The translations under genes and the position numbers were made by a program. From Corythucha ciliata (lineage: Eukaryota; Arthropoda; Insecta; Hemiptera; Tingidae), in the NCBI GenBank assembly GCA_038030265.1, contig CM075943.1:40858001-40922000 (forward strand): a stretch of DNA of 64,000 nucleotides, given 5' to 3'. The first letter of the stretch is position 1, and every line of letters begins with the position of its first letter. This document shows, piece by piece, positions 22,480-33,444 of this stretch. The notes under the pieces were generated by a model. That model worked only from the letters and a program-made list of their open reading frames with translations, was not told the origin of the DNA and did no database searches.

Positions 22480-23366
22480 TTTGATCATTGGCCATGTAAT
22501 TGAAAACGTGCTCAAATCTTGGGGGTGGGGAGGCCACATATGCGGCCCATCTAACTACATGTGAAATTGTTTTAATCGTTGACTCGGTAAGTTGTTTTAG
22601 TGCATTTCATTCTGAAAATGAAATGATCGTGATGGCGTGGTGGGGGATGGGATGGAATGGTCGTGATGGTGGCAAACCTTATGGCCGTTTTCTTGTTAGC
22701 ACGATAACTCTCGAAGAAATTAATTTAGCAGAACGCACTTTGGCACAAAAATCAGTAGTCATAAGACCCCGGTCAGTATTGCATTTGGGCCAAATAGGTC
22801 ATGGTGGAGGGGGGGAATATGGCTTGAACTGGTAAAAAAATCACTACGCATCTTCAGTTGATTCCATAAGCATTATATTCGGTACGATGATTTCATTTTG
22901 AAGTAGCCTTTGATTCCCATTAAGTTCAGTTTAAACAAACCCGGCAGCAAACAGTACGTAGGAGGGTCAAACCTTAACGAAACAAATCATGGTCTCAACA
23001 TTATTACTTCTGGGACGGCTTAGGGTATCCGTATACGAAATGAAATGCTCTCTTTCCGACCGCCAGCTGCCGAAACGAACTTTTTTTCTCCCGATTTTTG
23101 ATTTTTAGACATTGATTTATCTGCTGTTCGCCCGTACCTTATTTGATCCGTGGTCTTGTTGTGTTTTTATTGTTTAGTTTGAGAATGGCGTTGCTGCCGA
23201 AACCGCGGTCACGAGAATAAAAATGAAACAAATAAGTGGGAGAGGTCTTTCTTATCTTCAATATCTTCATTAGATACTCTGGGGCTGAAGTACGAAGGGG
23301 TGTTACATGAAATAACACGGGTGGTATCCACGTGACAACCATTTTAATTGTGATGGGATAACGCCG
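22480..23366. other. Unassigned stretch between two LTR elements
   Basis: G-rich runs occur at 22519-22530 and 22808-22815. The plus frame at 22500-22835 has no motifs. Nothing else can be supported. Confidence 0.4.
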
Positions 23367-23473
23367 TGTTAAAATTGTAACTCGATATCCTTTAGTCATG
23401 TCATGCGTTGATTTTTTCCATTCCATCAAGTAGATTTTTTCCATCAAGTACCAAAACCACTCGAGCCACAACA
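23367..23473 (+). repeat. 5' LTR and adjacent primer site
   Basis: It starts TGTTAAAATTG and ends CCACAACA. It aligns with the 3' copy apart from indels. The sequence directly after it, AATTGCCGACGAGG (23474-23487), is in the primer-site position; the donor tRNA was not identified. Confidence 0.8.
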
Positions 23474-23497
23474 AATTGCCGACGAGGTGAAAAAAAA

Positions 23498-24410
23498 ATG
23501 GATTCAGAGCAGTTCACTCAATTTATGCAATTGCAAACGACCTTGGTTCTAAAGTATTGTCAATCGCCTAGGTGGATCAGCATCAGAGCGACTTACATCA
23601 CCAGTGAGCACTGTTTTCGTTCCAAAATTCAAACCATTCGACAATTATTGCAAGCTTCAGGTCATACAGGATGTGATTCGAAAATTACATTTCGATGAAG
23701 TGTAACATTTCGGACAACAAGCGCTACTATGCGCAACTTCTTCTTAATTCGATCGGCGCAAGCCACTTTCAGACAGTTAAGGCGCTCGCAGCTCCAATCA
23801 GTCTGTTCGAACTCGATTACGACGTGCTAGTAAAACTTCTCGAAGACCATTTGTCACCTAAAAAAAATGTACTTGTCGTTCAACATGAGTTTTTATCCAC
23901 GACGCAACAACCGCAACAATCGATTGCTCAGTTCGTCGCTTCCTTGCGAGAAAGAATTCCAGATTGTGAGTTTATTTCCCTATCCGAATGCCAAACATCG
24001 ATCGCGGATATTTTTCCCCGCGCACAGTTCATTCGAGGACTGCACAACATGGACATTCGAGCGAAAATACTTCAAGCAGAATCCGCGAACTTCAACGACA
24101 TAGTCGCGAAAGCTTTGGTACTGGAACATCCTCTATCGATTCTCGACGCATGGCAGTAAGTTCCAATCAAGTCTTAAACCCAACCGTCGACATAAATCAA
24201 GTTCAACGCCGTTGAACGTCGTTCAACGTCGTCGTCCACTCATCGAACCCGTAGTTTACCTCGAACTCGAACTTCTCTTAGTCCATCATAAACCAGAATC
24301 GATTTCCGAAAACTTGGAATTGACGGCCTTTGTCTTCGTTGCGGGACAAGCAACCATCATGCGAAGAACTGTCGCACTTAAAGTGTTTGAAATGTATTAA
24401 GACTGGACAC
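23498..24410 (+). pseudogene. gag of the short-LTR element
   Basis: ATG at 23498 opens the first frame, which shifts near 23690 into the main gag block 23695-24159 (helical region with LLLNSIGASHFQTVKAL and QHEFLSTTQQPQQSIAQFV). Further shifts precede a zinc knuckle CLKCIKTGHVSSVC (C-x2-C-x4-H-x4-C). Broken by frameshifts. Confidence 0.82.
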
Positions 24411-24539
24411 GTTTCTTCAGTCTGTCTGCGGTCCCTACTCCGAAATCGACCGTATTCAACAAAGACGAAAAAGAAGATTCCGCTACTGATGAATCCTATT
24501 CTTATGGTACCCAGCTCATCATCGACGTTCTTCAAAACC

Positions 24540-25785
24540 AGGATCCTAATACAAATTCAATTATTCGCCGATATTACGTCACAGTTACGATCGAAGGACA
24601 TCCAGTTTAATTTGAAGTCGACTCATGTTCCGCTTTTACATTTCTTCCTCGAAGTCAGTTTCAAAGAATGCAACTAAACTCTCCACTTGAAGAGAGTAAA
24701 CTTCGTTTCCGTTCTTGTACACGGGAAATATTCACACCTGACGGTAAAGCGACTGTCAGAGCGTCTTACAAAGGCAATGAAGTCGAAGAGACAATTTACG
24801 TATTCCATGATTCCTTTGAAGCCATATTAGGTCGCGCCTGGATAAGACGGCTCCGCATCGACCTCAAAACGCTTGATGATCTTTCTGGAATTATTGTTCA
24901 TTCAGCTAATGCGATCGAAAAATCAACAGATTTAGTTCACCTTCCATCTAAATATTCCGGTATTTTCGAAGAACGAATCGGCTGAGTTCCTAATTTCACA
25001 CTTTCACGCAAATTACGAGAAGGAGCTATCCCAGATTACCACCGCGAACGGGAAGTTCCCTATGCTCTCCTTGGCGTGGTTGAAAAAGAACTCGACTCTC
25101 TCGAATCAGCAGACATAATTTCGAAAGCCGACACTGGTGACTATGGATCTCCTCTTGTTGTCATCTCTAAAGCAGACGGCGGAGTTCGCCTCAGTGCCGA
25201 TTACAAAATCGGAGTCAGCGAACGACTTGTCAGTTCCCATTATACAATCCAAAAATCACTACTATCCTCAACAGTCTTCGTAAATCCCGTTATTTTTGTC
25301 GACTGGATCTCTTCAAAGCATACCTGCATCTCCCCGTTGACGATCAATCCAGTGAAATTCAGTCTATCACAACTCATCGAGGAATTTATCGTATGAAAAG
25401 ACTCAGCTTTGGAGTGAAAACGGCACCATCTGAATTCAAAAAGTTAATGGACCAAATTCTTCGCGACGTCCCCTAAAACAGAATTTTTTTTCGACGATAT
25501 TGTTGTCCACGGATCGACTCGACAGGAATGCTACGACAATCTCGAAGCATGCTTTATCCAACTGCAGAAATTCGATGTACACCTCAACCGAAAAAATTGT
25601 TCATTTTTCCAGGAAAAGATTGCATTCTTGGGCCACGTTGTTCAATTCAATAGCATTTCGAAGTCCCCAAAAAAAGTTGCAGCCATAAAGGAACTTGCCG
25701 CTCCACGGTCAATAGACGAACTACGAAGATTCCTTGAAATGGCCACATACTATTCTCGTTTCATACTACATTTATCCACTCTCAC
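24540..25785 (+). pseudogene. Protease and reverse transcriptase of the short-LTR element
   Basis: The aspartic protease region reads FEVDSCSAFTFLP, so the catalytic D-S/T-G triad has Cys in place of Gly; ILGRAWIRRL follows as the second protease mark. RT follows with PLVVISKADGGVRLSADYK, the YRMKRLSFGVKTAPSEF block and the catalytic FFDDIVVHG (the two Asp at about 25492-25497). The thumb/connection start (ELRRFLEMATYYSRFI) ends at the inserted element. Stops and shifts are present at about 24608, 24983, 25470 and 25660. Confidence 0.87.
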
Positions 25786-25789
25786 GAGA

Positions 25790-26795
25790 TCAAATTTCGA
25801 TTGCAATGTTGCTATCCATCAAAGAAACGTTGCTATTCGGCATTCTGCAATTTTAGAAACAATGAATTTGAAGCAACGTTGCTTAGGAGTATTTCTTTAG
25901 TAGGTTATTATAGAAGCACCACCAGACTCTGTTGCTATATCGACAAATTCGATTGCAGTGTTGCTTTCACCATTATCAAACCCCGTTATCATTGTGAATT
26001 TTTACTTTCCTCGGGCTAGCTTTTTTATTCATGTCTGTCATGGGATAAGAACGTCGAAAGTTTATTTTCTCAGCTCGCGTTGCTGATCTTCGCCATTCTG
26101 ACTTCCGGCACAGCAGCTTGTGGAGGATCAGCCCACAGCGAGAAGTATTCTAGCTCGAAGTCTCAGATGAGAGTGTTGTGTGGTCGAGAAAGCCGCTAGT
26201 CCTGTCGTGAATGGTTTAGACGTCAGCATGTCGGCATTTTCATCCATGGCATTCTCATCAATTGTTCGCACTCATCTTCGGGAATTTTCCTCGATCCTCG
26301 CCTCTCAATCGTCGTGAAGAGCCACGCTGCTGATTTCCCACATTACTCGGGTAGATTCTAGCTACTAGTGCTTGATTCTTCGTGGCTACTTGGGCGTGAG
26401 GATTCATAGTCATAGTACGCCCCCGCTATAGACGAAAGAAACCGCACGTTTAGACGTGATCCTCACTGCTGCCTTATTTACATATGTGAACTCTCCCTTA
26501 ACGATATGAATAACAAGCTGTTGGCAATTCCATATAATTTATTATTTGATAGCAATAAAGGCAATTTTAATTTTAATTTACAGACGTTCAAATGCGTAGT
26601 TTATTTTCTTTCAGTGCATATTTAATGGCTTGGTCTCCTCTAGTATAGTTCTATGGTTATTATTCCGAAGTCGATTTCCAATGTTGCTAAATCGGTATTC
26701 TCTAAAATTGCAATGCGGAAAGGCAACAAATAGATTTCAACAGTTCTACCATAGCAACATTGCTTTCTAGGCAACGTGTAAAAGCTTCTTGCGTC
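25790..26795. mobile_element. ~1-kb inverted-repeat element splitting RT from RNase H
   Basis: Left GCAATGTTGCTAT (about 25803) and TTCTGCAATTTTAGA (about 25841) are mirrored at the right near 26746-26762 and 26697-26715. Pol coding stops at the left edge and resumes with VPFNWTQQCSKAF at about 26808. The interior has no transposase. Exact ends and target duplication are uncertain by roughly 15 bp. Confidence 0.75.
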
Positions 26796-26799
26796 GTCT

Positions 26800-28440
26800 T
26801 TAAAGATAAATGTTCCATTCAACTGGACTCAACAATGCTCGAAAGCATTCGATCGTCTAAAACAAGAAATATCGAGTGATACAGTCTTCACTCTCCTTTT
26901 GACCCTTAGTTACCCCGTTACCTGTAATCCTCGCCTGTGGTGGCGCCAGTCCTACGGGAATCGCCGGAGTTTTGTCACACATCGTCGATGATAATTAAGA
27001 ACGTCCTATCGCATTCGTTTCCAGAGCACTGACTCCAGCCGAGAAAAATTATTCCCAACTCGATCGAGAAGCACTCGCCATTGTTTTCTCCGTCGATCAT
27101 TTCTACCAGTACCTTTTTGCTCGACCGTTTACATTGATCACCGACAATCGCCCTCTCGTTCGATTTTTTCATCAAAATTCGAAAATTCCTCCGATAACGT
27201 CCGCCCGTTTACAACGATACGCCACTTTTCTAACCGTATTCAATTATGTAATCGTCTTCAAAAAGGGTACAGAGAACTCCAATGTCGACTGCTTGTCCCG
27301 AGCTCCCATTGCACCTATCGATCCGTACAGCCACACGGACTCCTCAATCAACAAGGAAGTCAAACATTATATTTTCGACTGTAATAAACCACGTTTCCAC
27401 CGCGACTTTGACTCACAAAACTCTTCGGCAGGAAACAGCCAAGGATGAAAACCTATCAAAAATTATTCAAGGCTTGCAGACAAATTCGCTACCTGATTCC
27501 CAGTTTACCATCGATGACGGTATTTTATTTCGAGGACAACGTATGGTAATTCCTTCAACGTTAAAGTCAGCAGTGCTCCAGGAGATGCACCGGACGCACA
27601 TCGGGATCACAAAGATGAAGCAATTAGCTCGTCGGTACGTCTATTGGCAATCGTTGGACAAAGATATCGAACGGTTGGTCCGAGCTTGCCCTGCCTGTGC
27701 CCAAACGAGTACCAATCCTCGGAAAGCTCCCCTCATTCCTGGAATGACCCAACAGAAAACTGGCAACGTATTCACGCTGATTATGCGGGACTATTTCAAG
27801 GCCATTATTTCCTAATTTTGACGCCAAATCGGAGTAGGCAGAAGTGGTAACATCCGTATCGCCACCAACTTCGAATTCAACTATCGATTCTCTCCACGAC
27901 ATAATCGCCAAATACGGGTTTCCGGACGTATTAGTCTCTGATAATGCGTCTATTTTTACTTCGGAAGAATTCCGTCACTATTGCTCTCAAGCTGGAATTT
28001 TTCAAAAATGTATCGCGCCTGGCCGTCCTTCTACTAATGGCATAGCGGAGCGTACTATTCAGACCCTCAAACATCGACTGACGGCAATAGACCGAGATCA
28101 CCGTCCTATGCGACAGAAAGTTCGAGAAATTTTATTTCGCTACAGAACAGCTCCGCTGCTGAACATTCGACTCAAAATCAAAATTACACTCGACGCCTTA
28201 AAACCTCCCAAAATTTCAAAAATCAATTTGTCCTATCCATTCAAATAGAGTTACACGATCGTTCCAACTGGGCGATCGTATTCAAGCCAAGTGCTACTCA
28301 AGCTCAAACAATAAGACCTTTTGGACTCCCGGGAGAATTATCAGGAAGTTCGGCTAACTGCACTATCTCGTTCAGCTCGACAATGGGCGTACGGTCAAAC
28401 GTCACGTTGATCTGTTACTGAAAACAGCCCTCTCCTCGTT
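26800..28440 (+). pseudogene. RNase H and integrase of the short-LTR element
   Basis: The connection region (SKAFDRLKQEI) leads to RNase H (QLDREALAIVF, FTLITDNRPLVRFF, NVDCLSRAP). The integrase zinc domain is HRTHIGITKMKQLARRYVYW with CPAC. The catalytic core shows D (HADYAGLF), D (VSDNASIF) and E (NGIAERTIQ), so the DDE residues remain, but in different frames. A C-terminal region (FQLGDRIQAK, FWTPGRIIRKFG, VQLDNGRTVKRHVD) resembles the chromo-like tail. Frameshifts occur at about 27440, 27770 and 27845. Confidence 0.88.
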
Positions 28441-28455
28441 TATTGAAAAAAGAGT

Positions 28456-28710
28456 ATGGTTCAATCCCACAGTTCAAAATTCCACCCAGAATCAATTTTT
28501 GTACCGGATTTGACAACATTTCCTTCGGAAACGAGAGAACTCGAAACCACTCGAACAGAAATCGACGCCACTCAAACCTGGTCGATGCCTACAACCTGCC
28601 CGGAGGAGGAAGGAAGAATTGTCACGGAACGGAGAAACGAACAACAAATCCTTCGCCGCTCATCGAGGGTTCGTAGGCGTCCTAGATGCCTCGCCGATTA
28701 CGTCACGTGA
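28456..28710 (+). pseudogene. Basic tail at the 3' end of the LTR element
   Basis: An 84-codon frame ends in RRSSRVRRRPRCLADYV and TGA just before the AT-rich run that precedes the 3' LTR. Arginine-rich ends of this form (R-S-x-R-x-R-K/R-P-x-x-x-x-D-Y) close the pol polyprotein of many Ty3/mdg elements. Frame continuity with the integrase is lost. Confidence 0.6.
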
Positions 28711-28758
28711 GGAAATTAAAAATAAAATAAAATACAAAAGTAGATAAGTGTATGAGAT

Positions 28759-28859
28759 TGTTAAATTCTTTAGTCAAGACATGTGTTGATTTTTTTCCAA
28801 TCCACTTTTTGTATTCGAAAAATATAAAGTCAAGTACCAAAACCACTCGAGCCCCAACA
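28759..28859 (+). repeat. 3' LTR of the short-LTR element
   Basis: It is 101 bp, starts TGTTAAATTCTTTAG, and its last 30 bases nearly match the 5' LTR end. The 5' copy is a few bases longer because of indels around TTTTTTCC. Confidence 0.8.
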
Positions 28860-30050
28860 TACTCCCACACCTACGACCCTACGACCCTGAATTTTTAATT
28901 TTTTTTTTTGTACTAGTGTGTCATTAGTTGTATTAGTGGGTCATTTGCGTATAGAATCATTTTTATCCTCTTAAGGACCTAGAAAAAAAACTGGGGATCA
29001 ACGTATTTTCTCTAATTAATGCACATACTTAGCTACTTCGCGGCAAAAGTTTCCTTGAAGCTTCCGCGGATAAAGTGGAGAAAAAAGCGCTAATTAGAGG
29101 CTAGAAGTATGGAAACGAGAATTTTCGCTTCCGAAGGCAAATTCGTGGCTCAAATTGGGAAAAAGTGCTAATTCAAAGTTAAAAGTGAAAAAATCGCAAA
29201 TTCATGCAGCTCCTGACGCAAAGTGTGGCCAAAAACGGTGGCATCACAGTAAGAACCCTTTCAACGGCTCGTCTGATTGAAAATACACATCGATTTTCGG
29301 ATTGGCCCCAGTGGGAAACTTCAAAATTCGCTTTTTTACCCCAAAATGAATGATATTTTTTGCCAAACATTTCCGAGGACAGGGGCTAGCTGGGCGATTT
29401 TCAGGCTGATTTTTTTTTTTTTTTTTCAAAGTGCTTCTATTTGACCCCGACGTGGTTTATGGTTTCCTTGGACACTCCTCTAAACAAGTGAAAGAGGTCA
29501 AATGATTGGATGGGAGGGGACAGGGGGAGTTTGAATGAGCAGATTTTGGGATTCACCGTGTAAAAAACTCAGCGAGTGTTTGAAACGTGGCATGAGGGGT
29601 CAAGGGTCATGCTTCCCCTTTCCACCCGTGGGTTGAACTCACTTTATTGGGGACGTGAACACACAATCGGAGCCCAGTGGCTTTCTCTGCGCCCTCGCTT
29701 GTCGCTACTGCAGCATACAATACTATATAAACCATCATCTTAATCAAACTGCTGTTAATGTTCTTTACCGGTTAATACAAACATTATTTCGTTCATGATT
29801 GCAATCATAATTCAATATTCAATTAATCCTTGTAACGTATACTCGAGGGGTTTTTTTTGCCACAGGGCGTTTTCCTTGTTCCTTTGGGGGGGGGGAGAGG
29901 GGGATAAATACAAATACAATATTCCTCCAATTACGAGTCTTTTTATTTTTCTTCCTATTCGCCCCTCTTTATTTTCGACGAAACATTTGATTGTTTAGGC
30001 CAAAAAAAATACGATTCGGTGGAGAGGGGATTGTTTGTTTTTGTTTCTTT
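28860..30050. other. Array fragment and unassigned stretch
   Basis: 28975-29210 holds reverse-orientation 30-bp units (GCTAATTAGAGGCTAGAA, CTAATTCAAAGTTAAAAGTG). 29225-29300 carries the dispersed AAGAACCCTTTCAACGGCT module. The remainder is AT-rich with G-runs at 29887-29895, and no gene was seen. Confidence 0.45.
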
Positions 30051-30055
30051 CAATG

Positions 30056-30267
30056 GTTGCGTTGCAAAACTCGGGCTCATGTTTAAGCGCTGAAGTGTAG
30101 AATTAAGCGCTTAATAGAGTTTTGCAACGGTGATTTGTATCGCGATGGGACGTGTTCTGTTGGATTTTAAACACTTACTCAGCGCTGAGCTGGATTGACA
30201 GTTTTACAACGGCAAAAGACTAAGTGCTTACTAAGCGCTGAACAAGTCTGAAGTTTTGCAACGCGGC
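30056..30267. mobile_element. 212-bp MITE with 5-bp target duplication
   Basis: The left end GTTGCGTTGCAAAACT and the inverted right end GCCGCGTTGCAAAACT match at 14 of 16 positions. CAATG lies outside each end (30051-30055 and 30268-30272). Subterminal AAGCGCTGA motifs and an extra internal AGTTTTGCAACG are present. No coding. Confidence 0.78.
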
Positions 30268-30489
30268 CAATGTATTGTATCATTCAATGGGTTCACATTC
30301 ACCCCTTCCCCCTCGGTTTCCTCCGGACGTCGATCGTTTGGTAGCCATTGGTGGGAAAGTTATTGGGAAAAAGGCTGCCAAAAGCGGGCCAAAATCGCCG
30401 GGAGAATCCGTTGAACGGAGCTTCGTTGTTCAAACTCATCTTAGCGGCAAAGTTAACGTTTCTCACCGTATAGAAAGAAACTGGTAAGT

Positions 30490-31330
30490 ATCACCAGAAA
30501 ATCATACTTCAGTCTGAGAACCAGCAATTCATAGCCACAGTTTTGGTCAAAGGCCCCAGAAGCTTACAGTCAGCCACTTATTTTTATCGCGAAGTCATAA
30601 ATCTTTCTGGAAACCAAAATTGTGTCACTATTTCGCCAGAAATGATTCGATTACATACATGCAAGAACCGAGTTCTGAACAAATTGAAATATCAGTCTTT
30701 AAACAACGATCGTTAGGTATCTTTATCAGACGAGGATTCAGGATTTGCTCAAGAGGGGGGCTTGAGAAATTGTGATGTTTCGCTCTACTAAAAATTGCTT
30801 GGCAGCTATTCGTACCATAAAAACGTTTAAAAACGGACAATAATCGTTCCCCAAATCGCCTAAACTGACGATTCGAACCTTGAAAATGGCTTATCTGCGC
30901 GCTAACGTTAGTCCAATTGGCGATTCACCATCTAATTATATTATAGGGTCATGCTGAATCATCGCGCCCTAAAGCCGCCTTCATAGGCAATCCGCGCTGT
31001 GTACTCGGAGCGCTCTGATTGGTTGAAGCTACCACTCAGCTTTTTAAAGCTTGCATGTAAAGTCGCGTTATGATTGGCAAATTTGACTCCATGTGGCCTA
31101 TACATAGTTAAACTGTGCGCTTTGAAAAGGTGCAGGTTATTCCTGTCCTGAAACTGGCCAAATCGACCATTCACAGATCAAAAACGGCCGAAATGAGCTT
31201 TCATGCGTCGAAATGCCTACTCACGTACTGGTAATCCACACTCTTAAAATGGCCAAACTATGAGCATTTGCGCCCTACAGGGACTACAGAATGGACGGTT
31301 CGTGCCTTCAAATTGACTACATACACTTTG
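30490..31330 (+). repeat. Degenerate array, TCAGTTTGGCCATTTT type
   Basis: Loosely spaced copies of phrases such as AAAATGGCCAAACTATGAGC and CTGACGATTCGAACCTTGAA occur. This is the diverged edge of the family that is clearest at 36780-38720. Confidence 0.45.
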
Positions 31331-31770
31331 ACTGATTTCTGACGGAATTTCGAGCATGACTAGACGGGAAAAGCAAAATGCTAGCTGGCAACGCTGTTCA
31401 AAGGACGCCTGTAACAAAAAATTGGACGATTGGGGAAGATAATGGAACACAACAAGTTAACAACGACTAATCGTTCATCAATGTCGAAATTGAAATTGTT
31501 GTTCACTCCAATAGGGAGTTTTGCGCGTTTATTACGGCAACCAGTGGTGGATTTAGAATTTAATCTTGGGAGGGGTTCCACCAAAAATCTGACGAACGTT
31601 TGTTTTTTATGAAACATTGTTCCAGCTATTTTTTCATTAAAGTCCCCATGACCCCACCCCCACATCCTACCAGAAGCTGCCCGACCTTCTTCAATTCGTC
31701 TTAGTTCGAAACCAACAGCCACATTCGCAAACCTTCAACTCGCCCCTTCAAACTCGTTGATTAACATTAA

Positions 31771-31908
31771 GGGCCGTATTCAGAAACCCTCCTTTACGAA
31801 GCCTTAACTAAAGGAGTTGAAAAATGTGATGGATTATAAAAATATGTCATCTGTTTTAAAGCGCTTGAAGGAGATGTAAAGGTCAAGGTTGGTTTTTGAA
31901 TACGGCCC
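31771..31908. mobile_element. 138-bp MITE, TAA target duplication
   Basis: The ends GGGCCGTATTCAGAAACC and (inverted) GGGCCGTATTCAAAAACC match at 17 of 18 positions. TAA flanks both sides (31768-31770 and 31909-31911). The 3-bp TAA duplication and GG(G/C)CC ends fit PIF/Harbinger-related MITEs. Confidence 0.88.
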
Positions 31909-32049
31909 TAAAACTGAACATTTAGGGTGAGTTTATATCAATCCCTGAATATTACATGGAATAAGAACCCATCGAGTAACTTTACATTAATGTTTGCAAA
32001 AAGGCCCACAGCAACCAGCCTTATCTGAGGAATAAGTGCATTGATAAAC

Positions 32050-32400
32050 GCACCCTTAGTCCCCTAAAATCCCAACTAATCTTGAAATTTCACCAGAAAA
32101 ACAGATTTTCCACAGAAAAATGACGATTTTTTCGAAAAGCCACTTCACGGCTAAAATTGAGGGAAACTTCATTATTCGCGGCTGAAATTTAAAAAGAAAT
32201 CACTCATTTAAATCTAAAATAGAGAAAGACCCTAGTTTAAGGCTGAAAGTGCATGAAAATCACCCTTTTGCAGCTAACACGAAGCTGAAAGTCGCGCATA
32301 AAATTGTGAAAAATTGCTAATCCATGGCTGACATTGGGGAAAAACGCTCATTAGCAGCTAAAATTGAGAGAAACAGCCTCAAATTTACATCATTTGGAGC
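32050..32400 (-). repeat. 30-bp degenerate array, reverse orientation
   Basis: Units such as CACGGCTAAAATTGAGGGAA and CTAATCCATGGCTGACATTG recur about every 30-35 bp. Confidence 0.65.
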
Positions 32401-32459
32401 TAAATAATTAAAGTGATCGTGGGGCCCGGGCTAGCCTTCAACGACAGCGCGTCGACGAA

Positions 32460-33440
32460 AAATCCCAAAATTTCCACCTTTTGGAGGCAAATATCAGTAA
32501 AGTTTGGAGCTTTCAGACGAAATTCACGTTATTGCTCGTTTATAGATTTAATTTCGCGAATTTCATTGTTTCGAGGATTCTTTTTTCTTTTTTTTTAATT
32601 GGCCTGGTAAATATAGCCATGAAATTACATATCTTTGAGCCAGAAACTGCGAAAGTGCAAGCTTCGGGTCTACAAATATCTACGAAATTTCTAGTTTCCG
32701 GTCTTTATTCTATCAAAAATTCAAATTTCTTTGTGAATTTTAAAATTTCGAGGATTTTTCTGTTTAGTGACCGCGGAACCCGAGCTAGCTGGCCACAACG
32801 ACAGGGGCTTGACGAATAGCCTTCTTCCCGCCCTGGCTTGATGCCTGGAATGGCACATGACCAGGATAATTGACGAATAGCCACCGCAAAATCACATCCA
32901 ATGGGCCAATATCCGTGAAAGTAGAAGTTTCATGGTTTTTTAAGCAGCTGGCTTCTGGCCTTTCTCGTATAGTGATTCTGGTACTTGCGCTACCCGGCCC
33001 CTATGTGCACCCATTTCCTCACAAATGCAGCCGTGTAAATGAAACACTAAGTGCCAATCAGTAGCAGTAGGTATGGTCCAGCAAGATGTTTTGAACATGT
33101 TCGGAGCAGAGTGTCATGGTACCAGCCAATAAAATTCAAGTTGATTAGTTACATTTTATTGGATGGTCCCATGGCAACTCTGTTCTGAACATGTTCGTAA
33201 CACCTTTGCTGGAACAGACCAGATCAGCTAATTTCAGTGAAATTTCCATTCTATGGTCCTCCTAATGCTAGCAAAATTGCCAGTTTCGGAGGCCTATTTG
33301 GTGGCAGTGAAACCCAGGCTATAGCAGGAACCAAACAGCGCCGAATGCCTGACGAATACTCACGAAATTGGATTTTTTTCTGGATGAATATCCGCGTGAT
33401 TGCAAGTTTCAGGCTCTCCGACATTGCAAGTTTCTGGACT
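32460..33440 (+). repeat. Dispersed modules of the GAAATTGCAA family
   Basis: Phrases such as ATGAAATTACATATCTTTGA, TTTCCGGTCTTTATTCTA and CTGACGAATA recur here (three times at about 32810, 32870 and 33350) and also occur near 2090 and 10320. The block is interrupted by the MITE at 33074-33221. Confidence 0.5.
33074..33221. mobile_element. 148-bp palindromic MITE
   Basis: TGGTCCAGCAAG at 33074 begins an arm that includes GAACATGTTCGGAGCAGAGT and runs to CCAATAAAA. The right arm mirrors it (TTTTATTGGATGGTCCCATG, GAACATGTTCG, GCTGGAACAGACC). Almost the whole element is one imperfect hairpin. Confidence 0.8.
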
Positions 33441-33444
33441 TTTT

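Larger units (their letters stand above)
23367..28859 (+). mobile_element. Nearly full-length Ty3/mdg-type element with ~100-bp LTRs
   Basis: Short direct repeats bound the element: 23367-23473 and 28759-28859 both start TGTTAAA and end CAAGTACCAAAACCACTCGA followed by GCCNCAACA. Between them, in canonical order, are gag with a zinc knuckle, protease, RT, RNase H, integrase and a C-terminal chromo-like tail. Mag of Bombyx likewise has very short LTRs. A 1-kb element (about 25790-26795) sits in the RT/RNase H junction. Frameshifts and stops occur in every domain, so the copy is dead. No 5-bp target duplication is visible. Confidence 0.88.
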
